NCBI RefSeq assembly: GCF_014692505.1
Contig: NZ_JACNYK010000001.1
Coordinates: 1,590,983-1,654,982, forward strand
Source: Sphingobacterium arenae
GTDB taxonomy: Bacteria > Bacteroidota > Bacteroidia > Sphingobacteriales > Sphingobacteriaceae
Reading direction: 5' to 3'
Length of the DNA: 64,000 bases
A model generated the notes under the pieces. The model was not told where the DNA came from and did no database searches. It worked only from the letters and a program-made list of their open reading frames with translations. Shown here piece by piece: positions 22,001 through 28,171 of the stretch (its first letter is position 1; the number at the start of each line of letters is the position of its first letter). The translations under genes were made by a program, and so were the position numbers.

Positions 22001-22129
22001 GATCCTGAGCCTAATTCGAGAGGCGATGAGAATCAAGCTGTGTCTTCTTACCAAAGTAGACTTATGGTCATCGGTACCAATACCCCAGCCAACAGAAATT
22101 ACATGATCGGACTTAATGTGTCATTTTAA
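19031..22129 (+). CDS. susC: SusC/RagA-family TonB-dependent outer-membrane transporter
   Basis: This is the outer-membrane channel of the polysaccharide locus. It imports oligosaccharides under TonB power, lidded by the SusD partner encoded 16 bases downstream. A long basic N-region and hydrophobic core (FMLLLLFLLANNVWAQ) precede a carboxypeptidase-regulatory-like domain (IKGRVTSEEGKPLVGVSVHVKGT). A plug follows (VVVVGYGTQRKEAVTGSVASI, DPLIVLDGIPF, LKDASATAIYGSRGANGVILVTT), then a 22-strand-type barrel ending in NYMIGLNVSF. Two starts are reasonable: 19031, or 19073 (MKRRKAPLHRF). The gene has its own ~190-bp upstream region with palindromes, so it may be transcribed separately from the enzymes. 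The symbol is used for the family, not as a claim of starch specificity. Confidence 0.95.
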   Translation: MITKPDFLSSARFQMKRRKAPLHRFMLLLLFLLANNVWAQEREIKGRVTSEEGKPLVGVSVHVKGTTTSTSSGDNGQFSLATSSGSVLLFSYVGFSAQEYVLGDETSLQITMLSSDSQLDEVVVVGYGTQRKEAVTGSVASISGEKMNEVPAANITQALQGRVAGVQMTQTSSKPGAAMQIRIRGTRSLNASNDPLIVLDGIPFAGSIGDINPIDIKSVDILKDASATAIYGSRGANGVILVTTHKGYTGQQARVTFNSYTGLKTLFARYPMMNGAEFVELRKAAGLYQNGVDESDDVDVDWQDLLYKNGIMTSQDLSVSGGTEKTIYNFSTGYFRDEAVLPGQNFDRFSLRGSLDQKIGERIRVGFSTNNNYSVNRGNNLGVYTTLSTTPIANPYNEDGSFKNIVGMAQDNHWVYSRETIENLGNKWVDMAKGFGSYNTFFGEIDIPGIAGLKYRANVGLNFRTTNGGAYTGEGVFSSEINNPSTASINNSLHTQWTIENLLTYDRTFAEKHNLNVVGLYSAEQIRYNSSHVSALHIPADQFQFYNLGHATGEITVDPNNQDYYKTGLLSWMGRVMYDYDGRYMVSATIRTDGSSRLAPGHKWHAYPAVSAGWNAKRESFLSDVSWLDLLKIRAGFGQTSNQSVAPYKTLGRLSTRPYNFADEFAMGYYVTELPNAALGWEYTKTWNYGVDFALLNNRLRGTFEYYTQHTKDLLLSVGLPASSGVGSYMGNIGETQNKGFEFSLDGLILDNPDGLTWEAGFNFYLNRNKLLALSSGRDRDEGNAWFVGHPIDVIYDHEKIGLWQENDPYLDVLEPGGNPGMIKVRYTGEYSEDGAPVRQINADDRQIMDVNPRFEGGFNTRLAYKGFDLGLVAAFKNGGTLISSLYSSASYLNLMSGRRNNVKVDYWTPENTDAKYPKPGGIASGDNPKYGSTLGYFDASYLKIRTISLGYNFNSEGWIQRVGIGGLRIYGTVQNPFVLFSPYHSESGMDPEPNSRGDENQAVSSYQSRLMVIGTNTPANRNYMIGLNVSF

Positions 22130-22145
22130 AAAGAGGATGTTAGTT

Positions 22146-24101
22146 ATGAAAACTATATATATAAAACTTATATCGGGGGTTGTCTTTTTTGCAACGTTAG
22201 GTTTAGGCAGTTGTTCCAAAATACTAGAAGAAGAACCAAGAAGTGTATTTACACCGGATTTTTTTAAAACGGAAAAGGGCGTCGTTGGTGGAATCACCGC
22301 GTTGTATGGACATTTACGGAATATATACGGAAACGGTTACTATTATAACGCCTGTTTAACTGGAACCGATGAGTATACCTACGCGCAACAAGCAGATGGG
22401 AATTTTAAAGATGCGGATTTATCAGGAGTGGGGTCGTTGACACCGAGTAGCAGCCGATCAGACGTGTTGTGGAACGAAGCTTTTCCAGCGATAAATACGG
22501 CAAACGGTGTTATAGAAAATGCGGTGGAAGTAGAAGGCATTTCGGACGCCATAGTCGCAGAAGCCTATTTTTTTAGAGGATTTGATTATTTTATGTTAGT
22601 ACAGTCCTTTGGTGGTGTACCATTGGATTTGGGATCTGGTGAGCTAAAGTTCAATACATCAACAATCCGGACATCGGTTCGTAATACGGTTCCGGAGGTA
22701 TATACGCGAGCTGTCTTTCCGGATTTGTTAAAGGCTATTGAGGACTTGCCCGATGTTGGACGTGTCAAGGGAGGTGCAACGAAGACGTTGGCCCGTTTAT
22801 ATCTTTCGAAAGCATATCTCACCTATGCGTGGTGGTTGGAAAATCCCAACAATATACCTACCTATCCAGAAACGGCGCGCACAGATCCCGATGGTCACGA
22901 TGCAACATATTATTACCAAATGGCCTACGATATTGCTGTCGAGGGGATTGATAACCCGGGAGACTACGGTTTGCAAGAAACGTATTATGACGTCAACTAC
23001 GGCCCTAACGACCGGAATAGCGAAATTATGCTTTACGCAGATCATACAGAAGATAGTGAGTATTTTAACGGAGGAAGTCATTCTTACGGAAGTGGTGGAG
23101 CACCGGATAACTTTGCTGTTTGGATGGTCACCTGGGACTATACTTTTTTAGAAAGTGCAACGACGCAAGACTGGACATCCAAAGTGAGATCGGTACAGCG
23201 AGAAGCCGCGCAAGCATACGGCCGGCCGTGGACTCGGATGGCGCCTACGCAAAACGCGATTATCAACACCTTTGAAGACAAAGTGAACGACTCGCGATAT
23301 GACGGCACGTTTGTAACCACGTGGAGAGCGAACTGGGATAAAGGAGGTATTGCTAATGCAGTGCTTTACAATGCCAACGGCTTGGAAGTTCAGCCCGGGG
23401 ATGCCATCTTAACAATTTTGGATGAAGAGCCAACCGTGGCCGTGGATTACTCGAACTCACCATATAATAGTAATGTTGGTGCTGGAATTATTCCCGGACA
23501 AGCATCATTTGTGATACCTCCTAGTGCAATTAGTAGAAGAAAACACCCCAACTTGTGGAAATTAGGAACCTATCGCACGGATAATGGTACGGGCTTGGGA
23601 CAGCCAAATGGCGGTAGTACACGTCCTTTCAATATTGCTAAATTTTCAGAACTGTATTTCGTTGCGGCTGAAGCAGCGGTAAAAGGTGCCTCTGTGCAGG
23701 CAGGAAAAAGTGCGCGTGAATTGATCAATGTAATGAGAGCGCGAGCTGGAATGTGGCGTTGGGACAATAACGGAAACATAGAAAGAAATGAAGATAGAAG
23801 TTTAGATATGATAGCGGCAACTCCTGCCAATATTACCGTTGATTATATATTAGAGGAACGTTCTAGGGAATATTTTGGAGAAGGCTACCGTTGGTTTGAT
23901 TTGGTCAGAACGCAGAAATGGACGGATGTTGCAAAAACGTACCAAATTGCGGGACCTGATGTTGGAGATCATACGCCTATTACCTTTACGCGGGATATTC
24001 AGCCCTTTCATTACCTACGCCCCATCCCTCAAGGTCAAATGGATGCGATGGAACTGGAGGCAAATGAAAAAGCTGCGTATCAGAATCCGGGGTATAATTA
24101 A
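22146..24101 (+). CDS. susD: SusD/RagB-family surface glycan-binding lipoprotein
   Basis: This ~651-residue lipoprotein is the surface lid that binds glycan and hands it to the SusC channel. The lipobox is LGLGSC with the Cys near residue 23. It has the SusD N-terminal pattern (ILEEEPRSVFTPDFFKTEKGVVGGITALYG), tetratricopeptide-like helices, and the C-terminal family block (ILEERSREYFGEGYRWFDLVRTQKW, ending YQNPGYN). The start at 22146 (MKTIYIKLISG) is preferred to 22116, which overlaps the end of susC. A terminator follows at 24130-24167. The protein is longer than average SusD (~500-600), with the extra length in the middle region. Confidence 0.95.
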   Translation: MKTIYIKLISGVVFFATLGLGSCSKILEEEPRSVFTPDFFKTEKGVVGGITALYGHLRNIYGNGYYYNACLTGTDEYTYAQQADGNFKDADLSGVGSLTPSSSRSDVLWNEAFPAINTANGVIENAVEVEGISDAIVAEAYFFRGFDYFMLVQSFGGVPLDLGSGELKFNTSTIRTSVRNTVPEVYTRAVFPDLLKAIEDLPDVGRVKGGATKTLARLYLSKAYLTYAWWLENPNNIPTYPETARTDPDGHDATYYYQMAYDIAVEGIDNPGDYGLQETYYDVNYGPNDRNSEIMLYADHTEDSEYFNGGSHSYGSGGAPDNFAVWMVTWDYTFLESATTQDWTSKVRSVQREAAQAYGRPWTRMAPTQNAIINTFEDKVNDSRYDGTFVTTWRANWDKGGIANAVLYNANGLEVQPGDAILTILDEEPTVAVDYSNSPYNSNVGAGIIPGQASFVIPPSAISRRKHPNLWKLGTYRTDNGTGLGQPNGGSTRPFNIAKFSELYFVAAEAAVKGASVQAGKSARELINVMRARAGMWRWDNNGNIERNEDRSLDMIAATPANITVDYILEERSREYFGEGYRWFDLVRTQKWTDVAKTYQIAGPDVGDHTPITFTRDIQPFHYLRPIPQGQMDAMELEANEKAAYQNPGYN

Positions 24102-24129
24102 TAATATCTAGAAAAACATCATTTCTTAA

Positions 24130-24167
24130 AACTCGCTCATCTAATCTTGAAGGTGGGTGAGTTTTTT
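24130..24167. terminator. Bidirectional intrinsic terminator between susD and the LacI gene
   Basis: AACTCGCTCATC (24130-24141) pairs with GGTGGGTGAGTT (24152-24163) over 12 positions, three of them G-U, and is followed by a T-run on the + strand. On the - strand the stem is followed by TTTT, so it can also end the converging regulator transcript, whose stop codon lies at 24169. Confidence 0.8.
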
Positions 24168-24168
24168 A

Positions 24169-25203
24169 TTAAATATCCGTTGATTTCCTATAGCAAGTTG
24201 TTGCTTCAAGTAGAAAGTTTTCATAGACCATACCCTGTCTATTTTGTTGTTTTTCTATCAATGGAATCAATAAGTCCAGCGTAAGTTGTGCCATTTGTTG
24301 TGTGGGCTGCCGAATCGTCGATAGTGCCGGATTTAAGTAATCTGCCAAATTGGTATTGGTAAAGCCGATAACCGCAACGTCGTCTGGAACGCGGAGGTCG
24401 AGATCAGCCAATACGCCCAAAATCTTAATCGATAACGTGTCTGTACCACCTACAATGGCATTAGGCATATGATTACTGGCCTGCAGTTTTTTGAAAACTT
24501 CTTTCAACTCGCTATCAATATCTTCGGTCGGATCTTGGTAGTCGGCATCGATCACATACTCTTTTTGAAAGGGTATGCCGTAGTTGTGAAGTGCATTTTT
24601 GTAACCACGAATGCGGTCTTTTGTATTACCGATATCTTTTCCGCACAGAAAAGCAATCCGTGTACGTCCTTTTTTGATGAGTTCTTCTGTCGCTTTGAAT
24701 GTTTCCAAGCTATTGTGTATACCGATCTTATACGTATTCAGATCATGCTGTATGCGGTCAAATAGGATGACGGGACAGTATTGGTGATGAATATCTCTTA
24801 ATAACGCCGTATTGGAGTTTTCAAAAGCGGGGGAAATGATGATTCCAGCGACATTCTGACGAATAAGAAAATCTAAGGCTTCTTTTTCTATTTCCTCCCT
24901 ATTTTGGGTTTGAAAGGGAAGTAAGGTGTAGTGATGCAGCATGGCTAGTTTATAAAGCTCGTCAATAAATTCTAAAAAGAATGGACTGGAAAGGAATGGA
25001 ATGACGACGCCAATAAGGTTCGTTTTTCCGGTTTTGAGGTGCTTTGCAAATGGATTCGGTCTATAATTATGTTTTGCGGCATACGCCAAAACCCGTTGTT
25101 TAGTTTCCTCTCTGATTTCATAGCTATCATTTAATGCCCGGGAAACCGTTGCCGGAGACAAATTGAGCGCCGCTGCAATAGACTTTATGTTGATTTTTCC
25201 CAT
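24169..25203 (-). CDS. LacI/GalR-family transcriptional regulator
   Basis: The 344-residue protein has the family layout. An N-terminal helix-turn-helix (residues ~4-50: IKSIAAALNLSPATVSRALNDSYEI) with hinge helix is followed by a periplasmic-binding-protein-like sensor domain (NLIGVVIPFLSSPFF, IAFLCGKDIGNTKDRIRGYKNAL, AVIGFTNTNLADYLNPALSTIRQP). It converges on susD and ends the locus. It is the only regulator here, so it probably controls the susCD and/or glycosidase transcripts, perhaps through the palindrome at 18977-18990. The effector sugar is unknown. In Bacteroidota, glycan loci more often use hybrid two-component or anti-sigma systems, so LacI control is less usual but known. Confidence 0.93.
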   Translation of the reverse strand: MGKINIKSIAAALNLSPATVSRALNDSYEIREETKQRVLAYAAKHNYRPNPFAKHLKTGKTNLIGVVIPFLSSPFFLEFIDELYKLAMLHHYTLLPFQTQNREEIEKEALDFLIRQNVAGIIISPAFENSNTALLRDIHHQYCPVILFDRIQHDLNTYKIGIHNSLETFKATEELIKKGRTRIAFLCGKDIGNTKDRIRGYKNALHNYGIPFQKEYVIDADYQDPTEDIDSELKEVFKKLQASNHMPNAIVGGTDTLSIKILGVLADLDLRVPDDVAVIGFTNTNLADYLNPALSTIRQPTQQMAQLTLDLLIPLIEKQQNRQGMVYENFLLEATTCYRKSTDI

Positions 25204-25318
25204 GATGGACTACGGATTGTTTTTGGCTAAATTATCGATTTATTTCCATATAACGGGGCGGTGGGTGGAATAACTGACGCATTTGAATCTATAAGATGCT
25301 GTTTGCTTTGGCGCAGAA

Positions 25319-25336
25319 TTTGCACACTGTTGCAAA
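25319..25336. promoter_or_regulatory. Short inverted repeat before the small lipoprotein gene
   Basis: TTTGCA (25319-25324) and TGCAAA (25331-25336) form a 6-bp inverted repeat, 14 bases before the ATG at 25351. It could be an operator or chance in AT-rich DNA. Between it and the start lies AGGAG (25340-25344), one of the few good Shine-Dalgarno matches in the window. Confidence 0.25.
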
Positions 25337-25350
25337 ATAGGAGATTGGAT

Positions 25351-25581
25351 ATGAAAAGAATTTTAGGATTTTTAACAATAATATTGCTGTTTTTCGTGGT
25401 TTCTTCTTGTTACTCACACCGACACCCTCACGGGCATCTACCGCCGGGTAAAGCGAAGAAAATTTATGGGGACAAATCGGCTAAACGGCATGCCCCAGGT
25501 CAGAAAAAGAAAAGATATAAGAAAGCCAAGAAAGGAAGAGGACATTATAAACATGATGTAGTGATTCACTTTGGAGGGTGA
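25351..25581 (+). CDS. Small His/Lys-rich lipoprotein
   Basis: This 76-residue protein has a clear lipoprotein signal (MKRILGFLTIILLFFVVSSC; lipid Cys at residue 20). After it comes a very basic tail rich in His, Lys and Pro-Gly (HRHPHGHLPPGKAKKIYG, HAPGQKKKRYKKAKK). I recall similar short proteins with a PPGKAKK...SAKxxAPGQ core being common in Sphingobacteria and often labelled as a quinol oxidase subunit without evidence. The start at 25351 follows AGGAG. Function is unknown: the His-rich part suggests metal binding and the Lys-rich part suggests contact with polyanions, but neither is shown. Confidence 0.7.
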   Translation: MKRILGFLTIILLFFVVSSCYSHRHPHGHLPPGKAKKIYGDKSAKRHAPGQKKKRYKKAKKGRGHYKHDVVIHFGG

Positions 25582-25664
25582 TCAGCTTGTCTTTAATTCA
25601 GAATGGGCTGTATAGTGTTATTTTTTTGTAGATTAGTGTCTTCAAAAAACTCTAAACTAAAGTT

Positions 25665-26666
25665 ATGCTAAAAAAGTATGTTGGCTATAGCACATTGATG
25701 TGTTTATTAACAGCAAGTTTGATTTCCTGTAACAACGGAACAACGGAACAAAAACAGAAAGAGGAAATACATAATGCCGCTACACAGGTGGTGCCCGAAG
25801 AGGCGGAAGGACTGATCGGGCGATGGGATATCACAGTCGATAAAGAAGGCAAGGAAGCGCCATCTTGGTTGGAAGTGAAACTGTCGGGATTTAATGTATT
25901 AGTAGGATCTTTTGTCGCGGATGCGGGAAGTGCTCGACCTATTTCGTTTATTCAACTCAAAGAGGGGAAGTTTTCATTTCAGATTCCACCCCAATGGGAA
26001 GGAGGAGATGGATTCTTTACAATCGAAGGTGAATTAGTAGGGGATGGAATCAAAGGTACGATTACAACTAATAAAGGGAACAAATTCGATTTCACTGGGG
26101 TGAAGGCTCCCTATCTCGTTCGTACAGGCGAAGCACAATGGGGAGAGCCTATCGAGCTTTTCAATGGAAAAGATCTTGCCGGATGGAAGACTTCGGGTGA
26201 TAATAGTCAATGGATGGTAGAAGGTGGTATCTTGATTAACAAGGAAACAGGAGCTAATCTGATTAGTGAACAGAAATTTGATGATTTTAAGCTTATTGCA
26301 GAGTTTCGTTATAAAGAAGGAGCTAATTCGGGAATCTATTTGAGAGGCCGCTACGAAGTACAGATCGAGGACTCGCCAAAGGATAGACATCCAGGATCTA
26401 TGTATTTCGGTGGGGTATACGGTTTTCTATCGCCCAGTGAGATTGCTACATTAGGACCGAATGAATGGAATACATATGAGATAACGTTACGTGGACGTAT
26501 GGTGACGATCGTGGCGAATGGAAAAACAATCATCAGCAACCAAGAGATTCCCGGTATTACAGGAGGTGCTTTGGATAGTAAAGAAGGCGATCCAGGGCCG
26601 ATTTATTTACAGGGTGATCACACAGGCGTAGAATTTAGGAAGATCACGGTTATCCCGGGAAAATAA
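25665..26666 (+). CDS. DUF1080 (3-keto-disaccharide hydrolase-like) lipoprotein
   Basis: The 333-residue lipoprotein has a lipobox at LISC (Cys ~22). An N-terminal beta domain (residues ~45-150, GLIGRWDITVDKEGKEAPSWLEV) is followed by a DUF1080 concanavalin-like domain (residues ~165-333: WGEPIELFNGKDLAGWK, FRYKEGANSGIYLRGRYEVQIED, GPIYLQGDHTGVEFRKI). DUF1080 proteins are linked to 3-keto-glycoside hydrolysis or glycan binding and often sit near sugar oxidoreductases, none of which is seen here. It is followed by a strong terminator. It may belong functionally to the neighbouring glycan locus. Confidence 0.88.
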   Translation: MLKKYVGYSTLMCLLTASLISCNNGTTEQKQKEEIHNAATQVVPEEAEGLIGRWDITVDKEGKEAPSWLEVKLSGFNVLVGSFVADAGSARPISFIQLKEGKFSFQIPPQWEGGDGFFTIEGELVGDGIKGTITTNKGNKFDFTGVKAPYLVRTGEAQWGEPIELFNGKDLAGWKTSGDNSQWMVEGGILINKETGANLISEQKFDDFKLIAEFRYKEGANSGIYLRGRYEVQIEDSPKDRHPGSMYFGGVYGFLSPSEIATLGPNEWNTYEITLRGRMVTIVANGKTIISNQEIPGITGGALDSKEGDPGPIYLQGDHTGVEFRKITVIPGK

Positions 26667-26738
26667 CAAGCTTTTTTGCTAACAGATAGCGGTCAGTTTT
26701 AATAGATGACCTTAAATTGAACAGAGGAGAAGCTTGTT
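26665..26738. repeat. Long-range inverted repeat after the DUF1080 gene
   Basis: AACAAGCTT (26665-26673) overlaps the stop codon region and is the exact inverse complement of AAGCTTGTT (26730-26738). The arms are 56 bases apart. It sits immediately before the strong 30-bp palindrome at 26750. It may fold the 3' untranslated part of the transcript; no function is assigned. Confidence 0.4.
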
Positions 26739-26749
26739 CTTGAAAAATT

Positions 26750-26787
26750 GCATATGCATTTTCGCGAAAATGCATATGCGTTTTTTT
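26750..26787. terminator. Bidirectional terminator with perfect 30-bp palindrome
   Basis: Bases 26750-26779 form a perfect 30-bp palindrome (arms GCATATGCATTTTCG, centre CGCG), followed by G and seven Ts on the + strand. On the - strand the stem is followed by AATTTTTC. It lies between the converging DUF1080 and DUF4374 genes and should stop both transcripts. Confidence 0.85.
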
Positions 26788-26842
26788 ACAAAGTATAAGT
26801 TGTTCGGTAATAGTGAATTATGCTTTTTGTGAACCCAGGCCG

Positions 26843-28123
26843 TTAGTTTCCGACTTTTACTTTATGCAATCCCGATACAGAACCACCCGAAGTAACTTTA
26901 AACAGCTCGGTAGCAGAATTTGTAGAAGGATTATATTCAAAATAACCGTTGCTGCTGCCGTCTTTCGTATTGACACGAAGTAATATCTTGTTATCAATTT
27001 CGATAGCACAAAAGGCTGCACCCGGATTTGTTACTACTGGTACACCGCCGATTTTTGTCCGCTCTTTGGAGGCAATATCGATGCTGAAATATTCCCATAC
27101 ATCTTCAAAATTGATATTGCCGGTCGGCCCTCCTGTTAACGACGCGTTAGGAATAAGCGTAATGATTTTTCCATCTTTAGCAAATACGGAGACAAATTTA
27201 CGTGGGCCCTCGCCTGTAATAGCATCCATATCCAAGCTCCAATCCGAATCAATGTCTGTTTCGTTGGCTTTGATGCGCACAATTTTTGATTTTCCACCCG
27301 TGCCTCGGGGATGGACGCCTTGTGTGACGATATATAAATCACCATTGGTGTCGAAATCGTACATGTTGTTATCGTTAATATAAGTAATAGCACCTGTATC
27401 TTTTATTTTGATGGTTTTTTCATGCTTACTGGTTGCTATATCAATAACAGCAATGTATACATCGGGATAGAAATCATCCCAAAAACCTTTTTGCGTACCG
27501 TCTGATGTGGCATAGGTAATGTTGGCAAATAATTTTCCGTTTTTCACGGACAGGAACTTCTGTCCGATAGCACGATATAAAATTTCAGGTTCATCGGCGC
27601 CACGCTCGTTAACAGCCTCTGCCAAATCTATATCGCCGGTTCTCGATAGTGTTGTCGGATTAAATACTTGAATTTTTAATGGAGAGGCTCCATCCCAATA
27701 ATACCCTTTCGTTTCATCTACGATGACAAAATTTCCTGTTCCGTTGGTGGTGTTGTCTCCTGCAATAAACTGTCCAGGTGTAACTTTGCCATCAGCATTT
27801 ACTTCTAAGCGTTCTATTCCCAATGCATTGGCATCGGTGCTGAACATTTTGAACAACCAGTTGCCATATGGACGCCAGCCTCCAAATCCTAAACCTTGTA
27901 AGCTATTGTTTCCATTATTAATTACATTCCCTGAGGGCAGCTCATCAAAAGCAGTTGCGTAACCAGGCTTCGTGTTGACATTGTCACTCATGGTGATTAA
28001 AACGTATTTGCTTTCCTGGCTCTCATCAGGATCAGGTGTCGGTCCGTCGTTATCACTACAACCGGCAAAAAGTACCCCGATCGTCAGTGCGATTATTCCA
28101 GTTTTGAGTTTTAAAGGTTTCAT
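26843..28123 (-). CDS. DUF4374 surface lipoprotein (XusB-like siderophore binder)
   Basis: This 426-residue lipoprotein (lipobox LFAGC, Cys 21) has the DUF4374 pattern: ESKYVLITMSDNVNTKPGYATAFDELP, GLGFGGWRPYGNWLFKM, and repeated beta-propeller-like blades through to VSGLHKVKVG. As I recall, members of this family are encoded beside siderophore receptors in Bacteroidota. XusB of Bacteroides thetaiotaomicron, a surface lipoprotein that captures catecholate xenosiderophores, is the best-known example. Here the gene follows the TonB receptor gene by 48 bases on the same strand, which is the same arrangement. The ligand is not readable from the sequence. A terminator ends the unit at 26750-26787. 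Confidence 0.88.
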   Translation of the reverse strand: MKPLKLKTGIIALTIGVLFAGCSDNDGPTPDPDESQESKYVLITMSDNVNTKPGYATAFDELPSGNVINNGNNSLQGLGFGGWRPYGNWLFKMFSTDANALGIERLEVNADGKVTPGQFIAGDNTTNGTGNFVIVDETKGYYWDGASPLKIQVFNPTTLSRTGDIDLAEAVNERGADEPEILYRAIGQKFLSVKNGKLFANITYATSDGTQKGFWDDFYPDVYIAVIDIATSKHEKTIKIKDTGAITYINDNNMYDFDTNGDLYIVTQGVHPRGTGGKSKIVRIKANETDIDSDWSLDMDAITGEGPRKFVSVFAKDGKIITLIPNASLTGGPTGNINFEDVWEYFSIDIASKERTKIGGVPVVTNPGAAFCAIEIDNKILLRVNTKDGSSNGYFEYNPSTNSATELFKVTSGGSVSGLHKVKVGN

Positions 28124-28171
28124 TTTTGTTTATGATTAATGATTATACTACTATTTCTTTTTTGTTAATGA

